64,000 nucleotides of DNA, from positions 1 through 64,000 of the forward strand of contig NZ_SADR02000026.1 of assembly GCF_004010325.2 (NCBI RefSeq). The letters run 5' to 3'. A model generated the notes under the pieces. That model made no database searches. It saw only the letters and a program-made list of their open reading frames with translations, and was not told the DNA's origin. Source of the stretch: Mesorhizobium sp. M00.F.Ca.ET.216.01.1.1 (GTDB lineage Bacteria > Pseudomonadota > Alphaproteobacteria > Rhizobiales > Rhizobiaceae). The translations under genes were made by a program, and so were the position numbers. How positions within the stretch are numbered: the stretch's first letter is position 1; every line of letters begins with the position of its first letter. Below, one piece after another: positions 41,947-50,751 of this stretch.

Positions 41947-43884
41947 ATGCGCCACATCATGGCCGAGAGCCTCGCCCGCACCGACGGCATTCGCGACTAC
42001 ATGGCGGCGCAGGAGAAAAAGTCGCTGCTGCGCTTCCTGACCTGCGGTTCCGTCGACGACGGCAAGTCGACCCTGATCGGGCGCCTGCTTTCGGACACCA
42101 AGCAGATATTCGAGGACCAGCTCGCCGCCCTCGAGCGCGATTCGCGCAAGCATGGCACGACCGGTGACGACATCGATTTCGCGCTGCTGGTCGACGGCCT
42201 CGAGGCCGAGCGCGAGCAGGGCATCACCATCGATGTCGCCTATCGCTTCTTTGCCACGCCGACGCGCAAGTTCATCGTTGCCGACACGCCCGGCCATGAA
42301 CAGTACACCCGCAACATGGCGACGGGCGCATCGACCGCCGATCTCGCCATCGTGCTGATCGATGCCCGCCAGGGCGTGTTGCGCCAGACAAGGCGGCATT
42401 CGATCATCGCCTCGCTGCTGGGCATCCGCCATATCGTGCTGGCCGTCAACAAGTTCGATCTCGTCGGTTTCGACAAGGCAACCTTCGAACAGATCATCGA
42501 AGACTACCGGCAGTTCTCGCGCGCACTCGGCTTCCAGACGATCGTGCCGATCCCGATGTCTGCCCGCTACGGCGACAACGTGACCAGCCGCTCGGCCAAT
42601 ACACAATGGTATTCCGGCCCGACGCTGATCGAACATCTGGAAACCGTGTCGGTCGATGAAGCCGCGATCGAACTGCCGTTCCGGTTTCCGGTGCAGTATG
42701 TGAACCGTCCCAACCTCGACTTCCGCGGTTTCGCCGGCACGATCGCGTCGGGTTCCGTTGCGCCGGGCGACGAAATCGTTGTCGCCAAATCCGGCAAGTC
42801 CTCGCATGTCAGGCGCATCGTCGCGCATGGCGGCGATCTTCAGCAGGCGGTGGCCGGCCAGGCCATCACCCTTGTCCTCGACGACGAGGTCGAGGTCTCG
42901 CGCGGCAACATGCTGGTGTCGCCGGCGGCACGTCCGCAGGTCGCCGACCAGTTCGCCGCCAACATCGTCTGGTTCGATGAGCATGCCCTGCTGCCGGGCC
43001 GCTCCTACATCCTGCGCACCGAGACCGACCAGACCAGCGCCACCGTCACCGAGCTGAAGTACCGCGTCAACGTCAACGACTTTGCCCATGAGGCGGCCAA
43101 GTCGCTCGAGATGAACGAAGTCGGTATCTGCAACATCTCGACGCGGTCGCCGATCGCCTTCGATAATTTCGCCGACAACCGCACCACTGGCGCCTTCATC
43201 CTGATCGACCGCATCACCAATGCCACGGTCGGCGCCGGCATGATCCTGCATTCGCTGCGCCGCGCCGAAAACATCCATTGGCAATCGCTTGATGTCGGCA
43301 AGCATGGCCGCGCCGACATGAAGAACCAGCGGCCGGCCGTGTTCTGGTTCACCGGGCTCTCGGGCTCCGGCAAGTCGACCATCGCCAACCTTTTCGAAAA
43401 GAAGCTCTTCGCCACCGGCCGCCATACCTATATCCTCGATGGCGACAATGTCCGTCACGGCCTCAACCGCGATCTCGGCTTCACCGACGCCGATCGCGTC
43501 GAGAACATTCGCCGCGTCGCCGAAGTGGCGCGCCTGATGGCCGACGCCGGGCTGATCGTCATCGTCTCCTTCATTTCGCCGTTCAGTGCCGAGCGGCGCA
43601 TGGCGCGCGAATTGATGGCCGATGGTGAATTCGTCGAGGTGTTTGTCGACACGCCTTTCGAGGAATGCGCCAGGCGCGACCCGAAGGGCCTCTATGCGCG
43701 GGCACTCAATGGCGAGATCAAGAATTTCACCGGCGTCGATTCACCGTATGAAGCTCCGGAAAACCCCGAAATCCATCTCAAGACACTCGGCAAGTCGGCC
43801 GAGGAGATGGTAGAGGCCCTGGAACTCTGGCTGAACGAGCGCGACATTGCCGAAGACCAATACGACAGCGGCGGCGGCATCTGA
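41947..43884 (+). CDS. cysNC: Fused ATP sulfurylase GTPase subunit and APS kinase
   Basis: The 645-residue protein joins CysN and CysC. The GTPase half has GSVDDGKSTLIGRLL (34-48), DTPGHEQYTRNMATGAS and NKFDL. The kinase half starts near 450 and has FTGLSGSGKSTIANLFE (about 467-483), DGDNVRHGLNRDLGF and PYEAPENPEIHL. The first half drives APS synthesis by CysD; the second phosphorylates APS to PAPS for reduction or for sulfotransferases. Rhizobial NodQ has the same fusion. It follows cysD by two bases, with cysQ next. Confidence 0.95.
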   Translation: MRHIMAESLARTDGIRDYMAAQEKKSLLRFLTCGSVDDGKSTLIGRLLSDTKQIFEDQLAALERDSRKHGTTGDDIDFALLVDGLEAEREQGITIDVAYRFFATPTRKFIVADTPGHEQYTRNMATGASTADLAIVLIDARQGVLRQTRRHSIIASLLGIRHIVLAVNKFDLVGFDKATFEQIIEDYRQFSRALGFQTIVPIPMSARYGDNVTSRSANTQWYSGPTLIEHLETVSVDEAAIELPFRFPVQYVNRPNLDFRGFAGTIASGSVAPGDEIVVAKSGKSSHVRRIVAHGGDLQQAVAGQAITLVLDDEVEVSRGNMLVSPAARPQVADQFAANIVWFDEHALLPGRSYILRTETDQTSATVTELKYRVNVNDFAHEAAKSLEMNEVGICNISTRSPIAFDNFADNRTTGAFILIDRITNATVGAGMILHSLRRAENIHWQSLDVGKHGRADMKNQRPAVFWFTGLSGSGKSTIANLFEKKLFATGRHTYILDGDNVRHGLNRDLGFTDADRVENIRRVAEVARLMADAGLIVIVSFISPFSAERRMARELMADGEFVEVFVDTPFEECARRDPKGLYARALNGEIKNFTGVDSPYEAPENPEIHLKTLGKSAEEMVEALELWLNERDIAEDQYDSGGGI

Positions 43885-43894
43885 CGACGAAGCG

Positions 43895-44683
43895 ATGCTC
43901 GGTATATTCGAACGCCTTGCCCTGGAGGCCGGGCGCGAGGTGATGCGCGTCTACCGCACAGGCTGCGCGGTCGACCAGAAATCCGACAGTTCGCCGGTCA
44001 CCGAAGCCGATCGCGAAAGCGAAAAGATCATCCTTGCCGGGCTGCGCGCCGCATTCCCAGGCATTCCCTGCGTAGCCGAGGAAGAAGCCTCGGGCGGGGT
44101 GGTGGCGACCGATCTTGGCGACACCTTCTTCCTGGTCGATCCGCTCGACGGCACCAAGGAATTCGTCAACCGCAGGACCGATTTCACCGTCAACATTGCG
44201 CTCGTTCGCGCCGGCGTCCCGGAAATCGGCGTCGTCTTTGCGCCATGCACCGGACGCTTCTTTTCCGGCCGGCCGGGCAAAGCGGAATCGATCGAGGTCA
44301 ATGACGACTACCAGATCGTCGGCCGCCGGCCGATTTCAGTCAGGGCAGGCACGGCGCCGCTGACCATCGTCGCCAGCCGGTCGCATAACACGCCGGAGAC
44401 CGAAGCCTATATCCGCTCGGTCGGTGCCGCCGAGCTCGTCTCGGTCGGTTCGTCGCTGAAATTCTGTCTTGTCGCCAGCGCCGAGGCCGACGTCTATCCG
44501 CGCTTCGGCCGTACCATGGAGTGGGACACCGCGGCAGGTGACGCGGTGCTGCGCGCCGCCGGCGGCATGACGCGCACGCTTGACGGCAAGCCGCTGGCCT
44601 ATGGCAAGCGCAAGCAGCGCGACGACGCGGATTTCGCCAATCCGCATTTCATCGCCTGCGGCACGGCAGCCAGGCCAACCTGA
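43895..44683 (+). CDS. cysQ: 3'(2'),5'-bisphosphate nucleotidase
   Basis: The 262-residue inositol-monophosphatase-fold enzyme removes the 3' phosphate from PAP and PAPS. It has SSPVTEADRESEKII, FLVDPLDGTKEFVNRRTDFTVNIALV (the metal site DPLDGT), SIGSSLKF-like VSVGSSLKFCLVASAEADVYPRFG and EWDTAAGDAVL. The ATG at 43895 matches the start of E. coli CysQ; an in-frame TTG at 43847 within cysNC would add 16 residues. It completes a sulfate-activation operon. Its 3' two thirds are duplicated at 46736. Confidence 0.93.
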   Translation: MLGIFERLALEAGREVMRVYRTGCAVDQKSDSSPVTEADRESEKIILAGLRAAFPGIPCVAEEEASGGVVATDLGDTFFLVDPLDGTKEFVNRRTDFTVNIALVRAGVPEIGVVFAPCTGRFFSGRPGKAESIEVNDDYQIVGRRPISVRAGTAPLTIVASRSHNTPETEAYIRSVGAAELVSVGSSLKFCLVASAEADVYPRFGRTMEWDTAAGDAVLRAAGGMTRTLDGKPLAYGKRKQRDDADFANPHFIACGTAARPT

Positions 44684-45251
44684 CGATTATAGCGTCGCTG
44701 GCCCTAGGGGGCCGCCGGCCGCTCCTCAAAAAGCTACGGCAGCAGGATCGCTGCGCAGGTCGTCTGCCGCGCTTCGAGCCGGCGGTGCGCCTGGACCAGC
44801 GGCATGCGAACATGGACCGGGGCCTTCTTGCATACCAGTTCGGCGTTTCGGGCGAGCCGGCCGTGCAGATGGCGGTCATGCCACGGTGCTGCGCCCATTG
44901 CATAAGGACGAGGCCGACGCCGCCACTGCTGCCTGCACAAGGATGGTATGGCCCGCCTCTGCGCGAAAGGTGCGACGTAACAGATATGTGCCTCTAGCCG
45001 GAGCCGAAGGTCTGCTGATAGATCGCCTCGATCCGTTCTGCTTCGCCATCCGTCAGCGCGGCAAATTCCTTTTCGCGGGCGCGGCTCGAAAGGCGGCCGC
45101 CGTTCTGGTGAAGAAAGCGGAAGAGCAGATCGGTCAGGAGTTCTGGCATGTCGACGAAAGCGTCGACCTGCTGCCGGAACTGATCGTAGCGGCGCAGGAA
45201 AGCGGTTTCATCGGGAAGATCCCGTTCGATGGTCCGCTGGACGCAGGCGTA
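44104..45251. repeat. Direct repeat, left copy (cysQ-qor-fic ends)
   Basis: This block spans the last 580 bases of cysQ, a quinone-oxidoreductase remnant and the last 85 codons of fic. It recurs in the same order and orientation at 46736-47746, with an internal deletion of about 100 bases in the remnant and small changes elsewhere. The cysQ parts are almost identical. Confidence 0.85.
44734..44965 (-). pseudogene. Quinone oxidoreductase (MDR) remnant
   Basis: Minus-strand frames joined read FRAEAGHTILVQAA, GGVGLVLMQWAQ (after one frameshift), MTAICTAGSPE, then AELVCKKAPVHV, directly followed by MPLVQAHRRLEARQTT and ILLP before the stop. The first blocks are the Rossmann region of QOR-type zinc-free alcohol dehydrogenases and the last is their C-terminal end; roughly 100 intervening residues are deleted. 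Part of it is repeated near 47363-47480. Confidence 0.6.
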
Positions 45252-46538
45252 GAGGAACTCCGCGTGCGGCGTTGCATCGAAGAAACGATAGAAATCGCCG
45301 GTGTCATTCAGGACGCGAACGTTGAATTGCGGCGTCGGCTCCCACTCGATCAGCGGCAGCAGGCGCTGCGAATAGTTCTCGAGCACCCTCCGGTACTCAT
45401 CGATTTGCTCCAGTATCGCGGCCGAAACGGGGAACACGACCCCGGGCGGGTTGAAGCCGCGCGCTGCAAGCACGTGATGGATCAGGTAGCGGTGAATGCG
45501 GCCGTTTCCGTCTTCGAACGGATGCATATAGACAAAGCCGAAGGCGAGGATCGCTGCGGCGATGACCGCATCGAGGCCCTGCGCGCGGCCGCGGTCGAAA
45601 GCAACCATTCCGTCGATCAGCGACACCAAGTCCTCGGGACGGGCGCTGATATGATCGGGCAGGGGCATGCGGTTGTCGCGTTCATGCTCGCCGACGAACC
45701 CGCCCTCTTGCCGGAAGCCGAGCTTCACGAAGCGGGCATCGCCGAGCACGATCCTTTGCAGGCGCAGCAGCTCATCGCGATCGATCGGCCGGCGGCCGGC
45801 CTCACCGATGGCGCGGCCCCAGCGCTGGATGCGGTCCTGCGGCGGACGCTCACCCTCGATCGCGTAGCTAGATCGCGAGTCCTTGAGCAAAAGGAAGGCG
45901 GCGGTACGCGCAAGGAGGTCGCGCGGCACGTCCGCGACGATCGCCTGCGCGCGCTGCGGAAGGTCGAGGTCGATGAATTCCTCGAGGGCCTTGGTGCGGA
46001 ACACCAGCGGACAGAAATCCGGCGTGCCGGGGAGATTGTCCTTCACGCGGTAGCGCGGAGCAGTTTGCTCCTGCGCTGCCCATTGCAAGTCTGGATCGAC
46101 AACCCGAGCGTAGCGTCCAGCGCTCGCGTCAGGCAAATCAAGTCGCGACTTAGCCAGCCATTCATACAGAAACCAGATGCGGCGGGCGTAGCTGCCGGTC
46201 GGGCTTTCACGGACGAGCGCTTCGATCGGCGCCGGGCCCGTCGCGTGGAACAGCCGCTTTAAGACGGCAAGATCGAGCCCTTCGTACTTGAGCGCGAAGG
46301 TCAGGTGCCCTTCAAGCGTTGGATGCGGCGCGTGCCGCGGCGTCATGATGCGCCAGCCGTCCCGCTCGATGATACGGTGATGTTCGCCAGTAGCACAGAG
46401 CGTGCGGGGCAACGGCACGGCGAGCTTGTATGCATCAATCAGGGCACTATAGCCGGCCGGTGTCGCCTTCTCAGGAAGGCGGGCTTCCTGAAAAACGGTA
46501 ATAGCGTCTGAAAATTGATGCTGATCCTGAGTGTTCAT
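44994..46538 (-). CDS. Fic-domain protein (AMPylase-like)
   Basis: The 514-residue protein has the full Fic catalytic motif HPFEDGNGRIHR beginning at about residue 339. Upstream near 225 it has SSYAIEGE, the inhibitory S/TxxxEG helix of class II Fic proteins that blocks ATP binding until displaced. Other parts (GYWEP-like helices and the C-terminal FLHQNGGRLSSRAREKEF) form a helical shell and a possible winged-helix tail. Fic enzymes transfer AMP to target hydroxyls; the target is unknown. It lies between the two copies of a direct repeat and points against cysQ. Confidence 0.87.
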   Translation of the reverse strand: MNTQDQHQFSDAITVFQEARLPEKATPAGYSALIDAYKLAVPLPRTLCATGEHHRIIERDGWRIMTPRHAPHPTLEGHLTFALKYEGLDLAVLKRLFHATGPAPIEALVRESPTGSYARRIWFLYEWLAKSRLDLPDASAGRYARVVDPDLQWAAQEQTAPRYRVKDNLPGTPDFCPLVFRTKALEEFIDLDLPQRAQAIVADVPRDLLARTAAFLLLKDSRSSYAIEGERPPQDRIQRWGRAIGEAGRRPIDRDELLRLQRIVLGDARFVKLGFRQEGGFVGEHERDNRMPLPDHISARPEDLVSLIDGMVAFDRGRAQGLDAVIAAAILAFGFVYMHPFEDGNGRIHRYLIHHVLAARGFNPPGVVFPVSAAILEQIDEYRRVLENYSQRLLPLIEWEPTPQFNVRVLNDTGDFYRFFDATPHAEFLYACVQRTIERDLPDETAFLRRYDQFRQQVDAFVDMPELLTDLLFRFLHQNGGRLSSRAREKEFAALTDGEAERIEAIYQQTFGSG

Positions 46539-46735
46539 GAAATTCGTGTTTGGGATCCGAAATTTGATCAGAGGGACTGTGTCTGCTGAAAAATGATACT
46601 ATCATGTGAAAAATGATTCTGCAATGCTCACTCTATGAAAAGTGACGTCAGGGCGCGCTATGCGAGCGCATCCCCGAAATTGCAGACGGAGGCGCCACGC
46701 AGTCGATGATCTCGATAAAAAGCGAGCCGTTCCTT

Positions 46736-47307
46736 ATCTTGGCGACGCCTTCTTCCTGGGCGATCCGCTCGACGGGACCAAGGAATTCGTCAACCGCAGG
46801 ACCGATTTCACCGTCAACATCGCGCTTGTTCGCGCCGGCGTCCCGGAAATCGGCGTCGTCTTCGCGCCATGCACCGGACGCTTCTTTTCCGGCCGGCCGG
46901 GCAAAGCGGAATCGATCGAGGTCAATGATGACTATCAGATCGTCGGCCGCCGGCCGATTTCAGTCAGGGCAGGCACGGCGCCGCTGACCATCGTCGCCAG
47001 CCGGTCGCATAACACGCCGGAGACCGAAGCCTATATCCGCTCGGCGGGTGCTGCCGAGCTCGTCTCGGTCGGCTCGTCGCTCAAATTCTGTCTTGTCGCC
47101 AGCGCCGAGGCCGACGTCTATCCGCGCTTCGGCCGTACCATGGAGTGGGACACCGCGGCAGGTGACGCGGTATTGCGCGCCGCCGGCGGCATGACGCGCA
47201 CGCTTGACGGCAAGCCGCTGGCCTATGGCAAGCGCAAGCAGCGCGACGACGCGGATTTCGCCAATCCGCATTTCATCGCCAGCGGCAAAGTGGCCAGGCC
47301 AACCTGA
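46736..47307 (+). pseudogene. Truncated cysQ duplicate
   Basis: From LGDAFFLGDPLDGTKEF onward this frame matches residues of cysQ from position 74 to its end, with fewer than a dozen differences (for example VDPLDGT is GDPLDGT). The N-terminal 73 residues, including the SPVTEAD metal-binding segment, are absent; the 30 codons upstream in this frame are unrelated. It cannot encode a complete phosphatase. The high similarity indicates a recent duplication. Confidence 0.85.
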
Positions 47308-47746
47308 CGATCATCGCGTCGCTGGCCCTGCAGGGGGTCGGCCGCAGACGCTTCTCAAAAAAGCTACGGCAGCAGGATCGCTACGGTCACGCCAAGGTGC
47401 TTCGCTCATTGCATAAGGTCGACGCCGCCCGCCGCTGCCTACACAAGGATGGCATGGCCCGTCCCACGCGAAAGGTGCGAGTAATAGATATTGTGCCTCT
47501 AGTCGGAGCCGAAGGTCTGCTGGTAGATCGCCTCGGTCCGTTCTGCTTCGCCATCCGTCAGCGCGGCGAATTCCTTTTCGCGGGCGCGGTTCGAAAGTCG
47601 GCAGCCGTTCTGGTGAAGGAAGCGGAAGAGCAGATCGGTCAGGAGTTCTGGCATGTCGATGAAAGCGTCGACATGCTGCCGGAACTGATCGTAGCGACGC
47701 AGGGTTTCATCGGGAAGATCCCGTTCGATGGTCCGCTGGACGCGAG
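46736..47746. repeat. Direct repeat, right copy (cysQ-qor-fic ends)
   Basis: This is the partner of 44104-45251. It contains the truncated cysQ, a shortened quinone-oxidoreductase remnant near 47363-47480 and the fic C-terminus. The intact fic gene lies between the copies, so recombination between them would delete it. Confidence 0.85.
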
Positions 47747-47858
47747 CCGCCGTCTCATAGGAGCGCGTGAGTTCGACCATGCCGGTGGCCGAAAGCTTGC
47801 TGCGATCGGCGCAAATTTCGGCGATATCCCAAAAGTTGCAGCCAACCATCTCGAGCAT
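47499..47858 (-). pseudogene. fic C-terminal duplicate fragment
   Basis: The last 80 codons repeat the end of the Fic protein (QRTIERDLPDET, FRQHVDAFIDMPELLTDLL, FGSD) with a three-codon deletion. The first 38 codons (MLEMVGCNFWDIAEICADR and following) have no counterpart in the intact gene and I do not recognise them. No Fic catalytic motif is included. Confidence 0.75.
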
Positions 47859-47900
47859 GAGCCTCGGTGAGAGTGGCGACCGCGAGGAAACTCTAGGCTG

Positions 47901-48674
47901 CTACCAGCAAGTGAACCCGCCATCGACCGGCACGACGGCCCCAGTCATCAAGCTGGCTGCGTCGGAAGCGAGGAACAGGACGGCGCTAGCGACTTCATGC
48001 GCCTGGCCCATGCGGCCCATTGGTGTGTCTCGCAACCACGCTTCGATGCGCGGGCCGTTTTCCGGAATCGCCAGGACCATCGGCGTTTCGATATAGGTTG
48101 GGGCCACCGCATTGACCCGCACGCCATGGGGCGCCCATTCGGCGGCAATCGAGCGGGTCATGTGATGCACGGCCGCCTTGGAGACATTGTAGGGCGTTTG
48201 CGGCTGTGGCCGGTTGCAGATCGTGCCCGACATGGAACCCAGATTGACGATTGAGCCGCGGCGGGCCGCGATCATGTGCCGACCGAAAGCGCGCGAGCAC
48301 CAGAAGACGCCGTTGACGTTGACATTCATCATCCATAGCCAGAGTTCATCGTCGACATCTTCCGACGAAATACCGCTGCTGCCTACACCGGCATTGTTGA
48401 CGAGGATGGAGGCGGGCATGCCCCGAGCGGCAAGCGTATCAGCAATCTCGGTCATCTGTGCCGACGAAGTGACGTCACCGAGCATCAGTTCGGCCGCGTA
48501 ACCTTTCGCAGTCAATGCATCCCTGCCAGCACTGCCGATCTGCTCGTCGGGCTCAATGATGACCACACGCGCTCCGGACTCGCCCAACGCTTCGGCGCAT
48601 GCGAGGCCGATACCTCGGCCTCCGCCGGTCACCACGGCGACCTCGTTGTCCACCCTGAAACGCGCTTGGTACAT
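47901..48674 (-). CDS. SDR polyol dehydrogenase, galactitol-dehydrogenase type
   Basis: The 257-residue classical SDR has AVVTGGGRGIGLACAEAL at about 14-31, ILVNNAGVG, NLGSMSGTICNRP with the catalytic serine and YNVSKAAVHHMTRSIAAEW (YxxxK), and ends VVPVDGGFTCW. The MFWCSRAFGR-like VFWCSRAFGRHM and GSMSGTI-NRP strings are shared with Rhodobacter galactitol dehydrogenase, which forms L-tagatose from galactitol. It lies 38 bases after the second SDR gene in an operon with a PfkB kinase and a GatZ-family protein, which supports polyol oxidation. Confidence 0.8.
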   Translation of the reverse strand: MYQARFRVDNEVAVVTGGGRGIGLACAEALGESGARVVIIEPDEQIGSAGRDALTAKGYAAELMLGDVTSSAQMTEIADTLAARGMPASILVNNAGVGSSGISSEDVDDELWLWMMNVNVNGVFWCSRAFGRHMIAARRGSIVNLGSMSGTICNRPQPQTPYNVSKAAVHHMTRSIAAEWAPHGVRVNAVAPTYIETPMVLAIPENGPRIEAWLRDTPMGRMGQAHEVASAVLFLASDAASLMTGAVVPVDGGFTCW

Positions 48675-48712
48675 GGTCTACCTCCCGAAATTCGATGTCG
48701 AGGTGCTATGTA

Positions 48713-49441
48713 TCAGATGTCGAAGTTGGTCGGCAGAATGACGATGTCGCGAATTGTCACCGTCCTCGGCCGGGTCAGCATGAACAGCAGGACTTCGGCA
48801 ATTTCCTTCGGCTCGAACAGATTTCCGGCCGCCATCGCCCGATCGAGATTCTCCTTCGGCCAGTCGGCGACGAGGGGCGTCAGCACCGGCCCGGGGGCGA
48901 TCGCGCCGACACGGACGCCATGTTTCGCCACCTGCCGCCTCAACGCATGGACGAACGCCTGAACTGCGTGTTTGGAAGCGCTGTAGATCGGCTCCCACGG
49001 GATCGCCGTGTGGCCGGCGACGGAACTGGTGACCACGATATCTCCCGTGCCCCGCTCGATCATGTGCGGCAGGACCGCATGAATCGTTCGGAATACGGCG
49101 TTGACGTTGAGGTTCAGCATTCGATCGAAGGCGTCCGGATCGCCGTCAGTGAACTCGCCGCCGATATAGGCGCCGGCATTGGCATGGAACGCATCGAGGT
49201 GGCCTGCCTTGTCCAAAATGTCAGGCATCATGCCTGCCACGCTTTCGGGATTGGTGAGATCCACCCTCAAAGGAATTGCATTCTTGCCGAGATCAGCAGC
49301 CAGGCTGCGCAGCTTGTCATCCGCATAGTCGATCAGGACCACCCGTGCACCCGCATCGAGACAACCACGCGCACAAGCAAGGCCGATACCCGATGCCGCG
49401 CCTGTGATCGCAATGACCTTTCCAGCAAGTTGTTCGCTCAT
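48713..49441 (-). CDS. SDR polyol dehydrogenase, ribitol-dehydrogenase type
   Basis: The ATG at 49441 follows GGAGGA, giving 242 residues; longer frames are rejected. IAITGAASGIGLACARG is the cofactor loop; FHANAGAYIGG, SSVAGHTAIPWEPIYSASKHAVQAF (Ser and YxxxK) and the end RTVTIRDIVILPTNFDI are strikingly like Klebsiella ribitol 2-dehydrogenase. It would oxidise ribitol, D-altritol or another polyol at C2. Its start overlaps the GatZ stop (ATGA), so products are made together. Confidence 0.83.
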   Translation of the reverse strand: MSEQLAGKVIAITGAASGIGLACARGCLDAGARVVLIDYADDKLRSLAADLGKNAIPLRVDLTNPESVAGMMPDILDKAGHLDAFHANAGAYIGGEFTDGDPDAFDRMLNLNVNAVFRTIHAVLPHMIERGTGDIVVTSSVAGHTAIPWEPIYSASKHAVQAFVHALRRQVAKHGVRVGAIAPGPVLTPLVADWPKENLDRAMAAGNLFEPKEIAEVLLFMLTRPRTVTIRDIVILPTNFDI

Positions 49442-50751
49442 CTTCGTCCTCCATCTGTCGGATTGGTTTTGGTGTTGAATACCTCGCCCGTACACGCAAA
49501 GCGGTACTCGTCCAGGCTGCGCTGAATCGAGGCGAGCAGTAAGGATACCGGGTCGAGCGGACTGCCTGCAAAAGCCTCGAATGAAGGCAGATGCTGGCGG
49601 AACAGGGTAAGTGGCACCGTCTTGCCCTGAAGGGCGGCGATCAGACCAGCAACCGCAGCTTCCGCCTCCGGCTGGTTCCAGTAATATCGAATGCGGTCCG
49701 AGAACGAATAATGGCATTGTAGGCGCTGTTCGGCTTTCGAGCCGTGATAGTGGCCCTGCCAATTGCCGGGTTTGGCCAGCATCAGCCGCTCCATGACTTG
49801 GTAGAGCGGACGGGATCCGTAGTCCGGCAGCAGATCGGTCGCGACAAGGTCCAGTCCGTAAAGCGCCTCGCGCAGGACAAAGGTCAGTTCTGGCCCCACT
49901 TTCAGAATCGGAAAGCCGTCCTCGACCAGCCGGCGCAAGGACATTCGGTCCTGGTAGTCGGTTGAATGCGCCTCGTAGACCAGGCCAGGCTCCTGCTCGA
50001 GCAGTCGCGTCAGCCCACGTGCCCTGGCGGATTCGTAAGGAACCACATTCTCATTACCGAACTCGACGCCGGGCTGGACCACCAACGCGATGACGCGTGA
50101 GAACGCATCGGCCAAGCCTTGCTTCAGGAACAGGTCGCGATGAACGTCGATCGTGCGCGCCGCCGCCGCTATGCTGGTCGGCTCGATGTCGCTGATTGCA
50201 TGGTTGGCGCCGCCGGGCGTCGGCACCTCGGTGCCGATGATGTAGACCGGTGGCTCACCTCCTGCGGCGTGTGCCGCGCGCTCTGCCGCAGTGGCCAGCC
50301 GCGCTGCACGCTCCGCCGTTGTGGCATCGTCAAGCGCGGCAGGCTCGCCGGCGCATCCCATCGAAGCATCAAGGTGGATCTTTCGGAAGCCTGCAGACAC
50401 GTACGCCGCGACCATCTCTTCGGCCTTTGCCATCGCTGCGCCGGCATGTTCCCGGCGCCAGGGGTTTGGCCCAAGGTGATCGCCCCCGAAGATGATCCTT
50501 TCTGCCGGAAGCTGTTCTTCTGCCGATATGTGTTGGACAAGCCGAACAAAATCGTTGGGCAGCATTCCGGTGTAGCCACCGAACTGGTTGACCTGGTTGC
50601 AAGTTGCTTCAATGACAAGCGTATCGGAGAAGCGTGCAGCGTTGCGCGCTGCAGCGCGGATCACCAATGGATGTGCTGAGCAGACAGACGTGACGCCTAT
50701 CGGCGAACCATCGCGCCGTGCCGTCGCGAGGCTGCTGAGGAGATCGGTCAT
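49438..50751 (-). CDS. GatZ/KbaZ-family protein
   Basis: The 437-residue protein contains VCSAHPLVIRAA, VIEATCNQVNQFGGYTGM, FGGDHLGPNPWR, KIHLDASMGCAG, IGTEVPTPGGA and VYEAHSTDYQ, diagnostic of the GatZ/KbaZ family. In E. coli these assist tagatose-1,6-bisphosphate aldolase; in Agrobacterium I recall a family member acting alone as D-tagatose 6-phosphate 4-epimerase. No GatY/KbaY partner is present here, so the epimerase role, converting D-tagatose-6-P to D-fructose-6-P, is the better inference. ATGA overlaps tie it to both neighbours. Confidence 0.85.
   Translation of the reverse strand: MTDLLSSLATARRDGSPIGVTSVCSAHPLVIRAAARNAARFSDTLVIEATCNQVNQFGGYTGMLPNDFVRLVQHISAEEQLPAERIIFGGDHLGPNPWRREHAGAAMAKAEEMVAAYVSAGFRKIHLDASMGCAGEPAALDDATTAERAARLATAAERAAHAAGGEPPVYIIGTEVPTPGGANHAISDIEPTSIAAAARTIDVHRDLFLKQGLADAFSRVIALVVQPGVEFGNENVVPYESARARGLTRLLEQEPGLVYEAHSTDYQDRMSLRRLVEDGFPILKVGPELTFVLREALYGLDLVATDLLPDYGSRPLYQVMERLMLAKPGNWQGHYHGSKAEQRLQCHYSFSDRIRYYWNQPEAEAAVAGLIAALQGKTVPLTLFRQHLPSFEAFAGSPLDPVSLLLASIQRSLDEYRFACTGEVFNTKTNPTDGGRR

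Noticed and set aside
41788..43458. 556-residue minus-strand frame
   Set aside because: It is antisense to cysNC, whose motifs are complete; long antisense frames are expected in GC-rich genes.
41039..43884. nodP/nodQ symbiosis genes
   Set aside because: No nod-box-like promoter or other nodulation genes are present and cysQ follows, so housekeeping sulfate activation is more likely.
44580..46262. 560-residue plus-strand frame
   Set aside because: It is antisense to the Fic gene, which has the full catalytic motif; the plus frame has no recognisable features.
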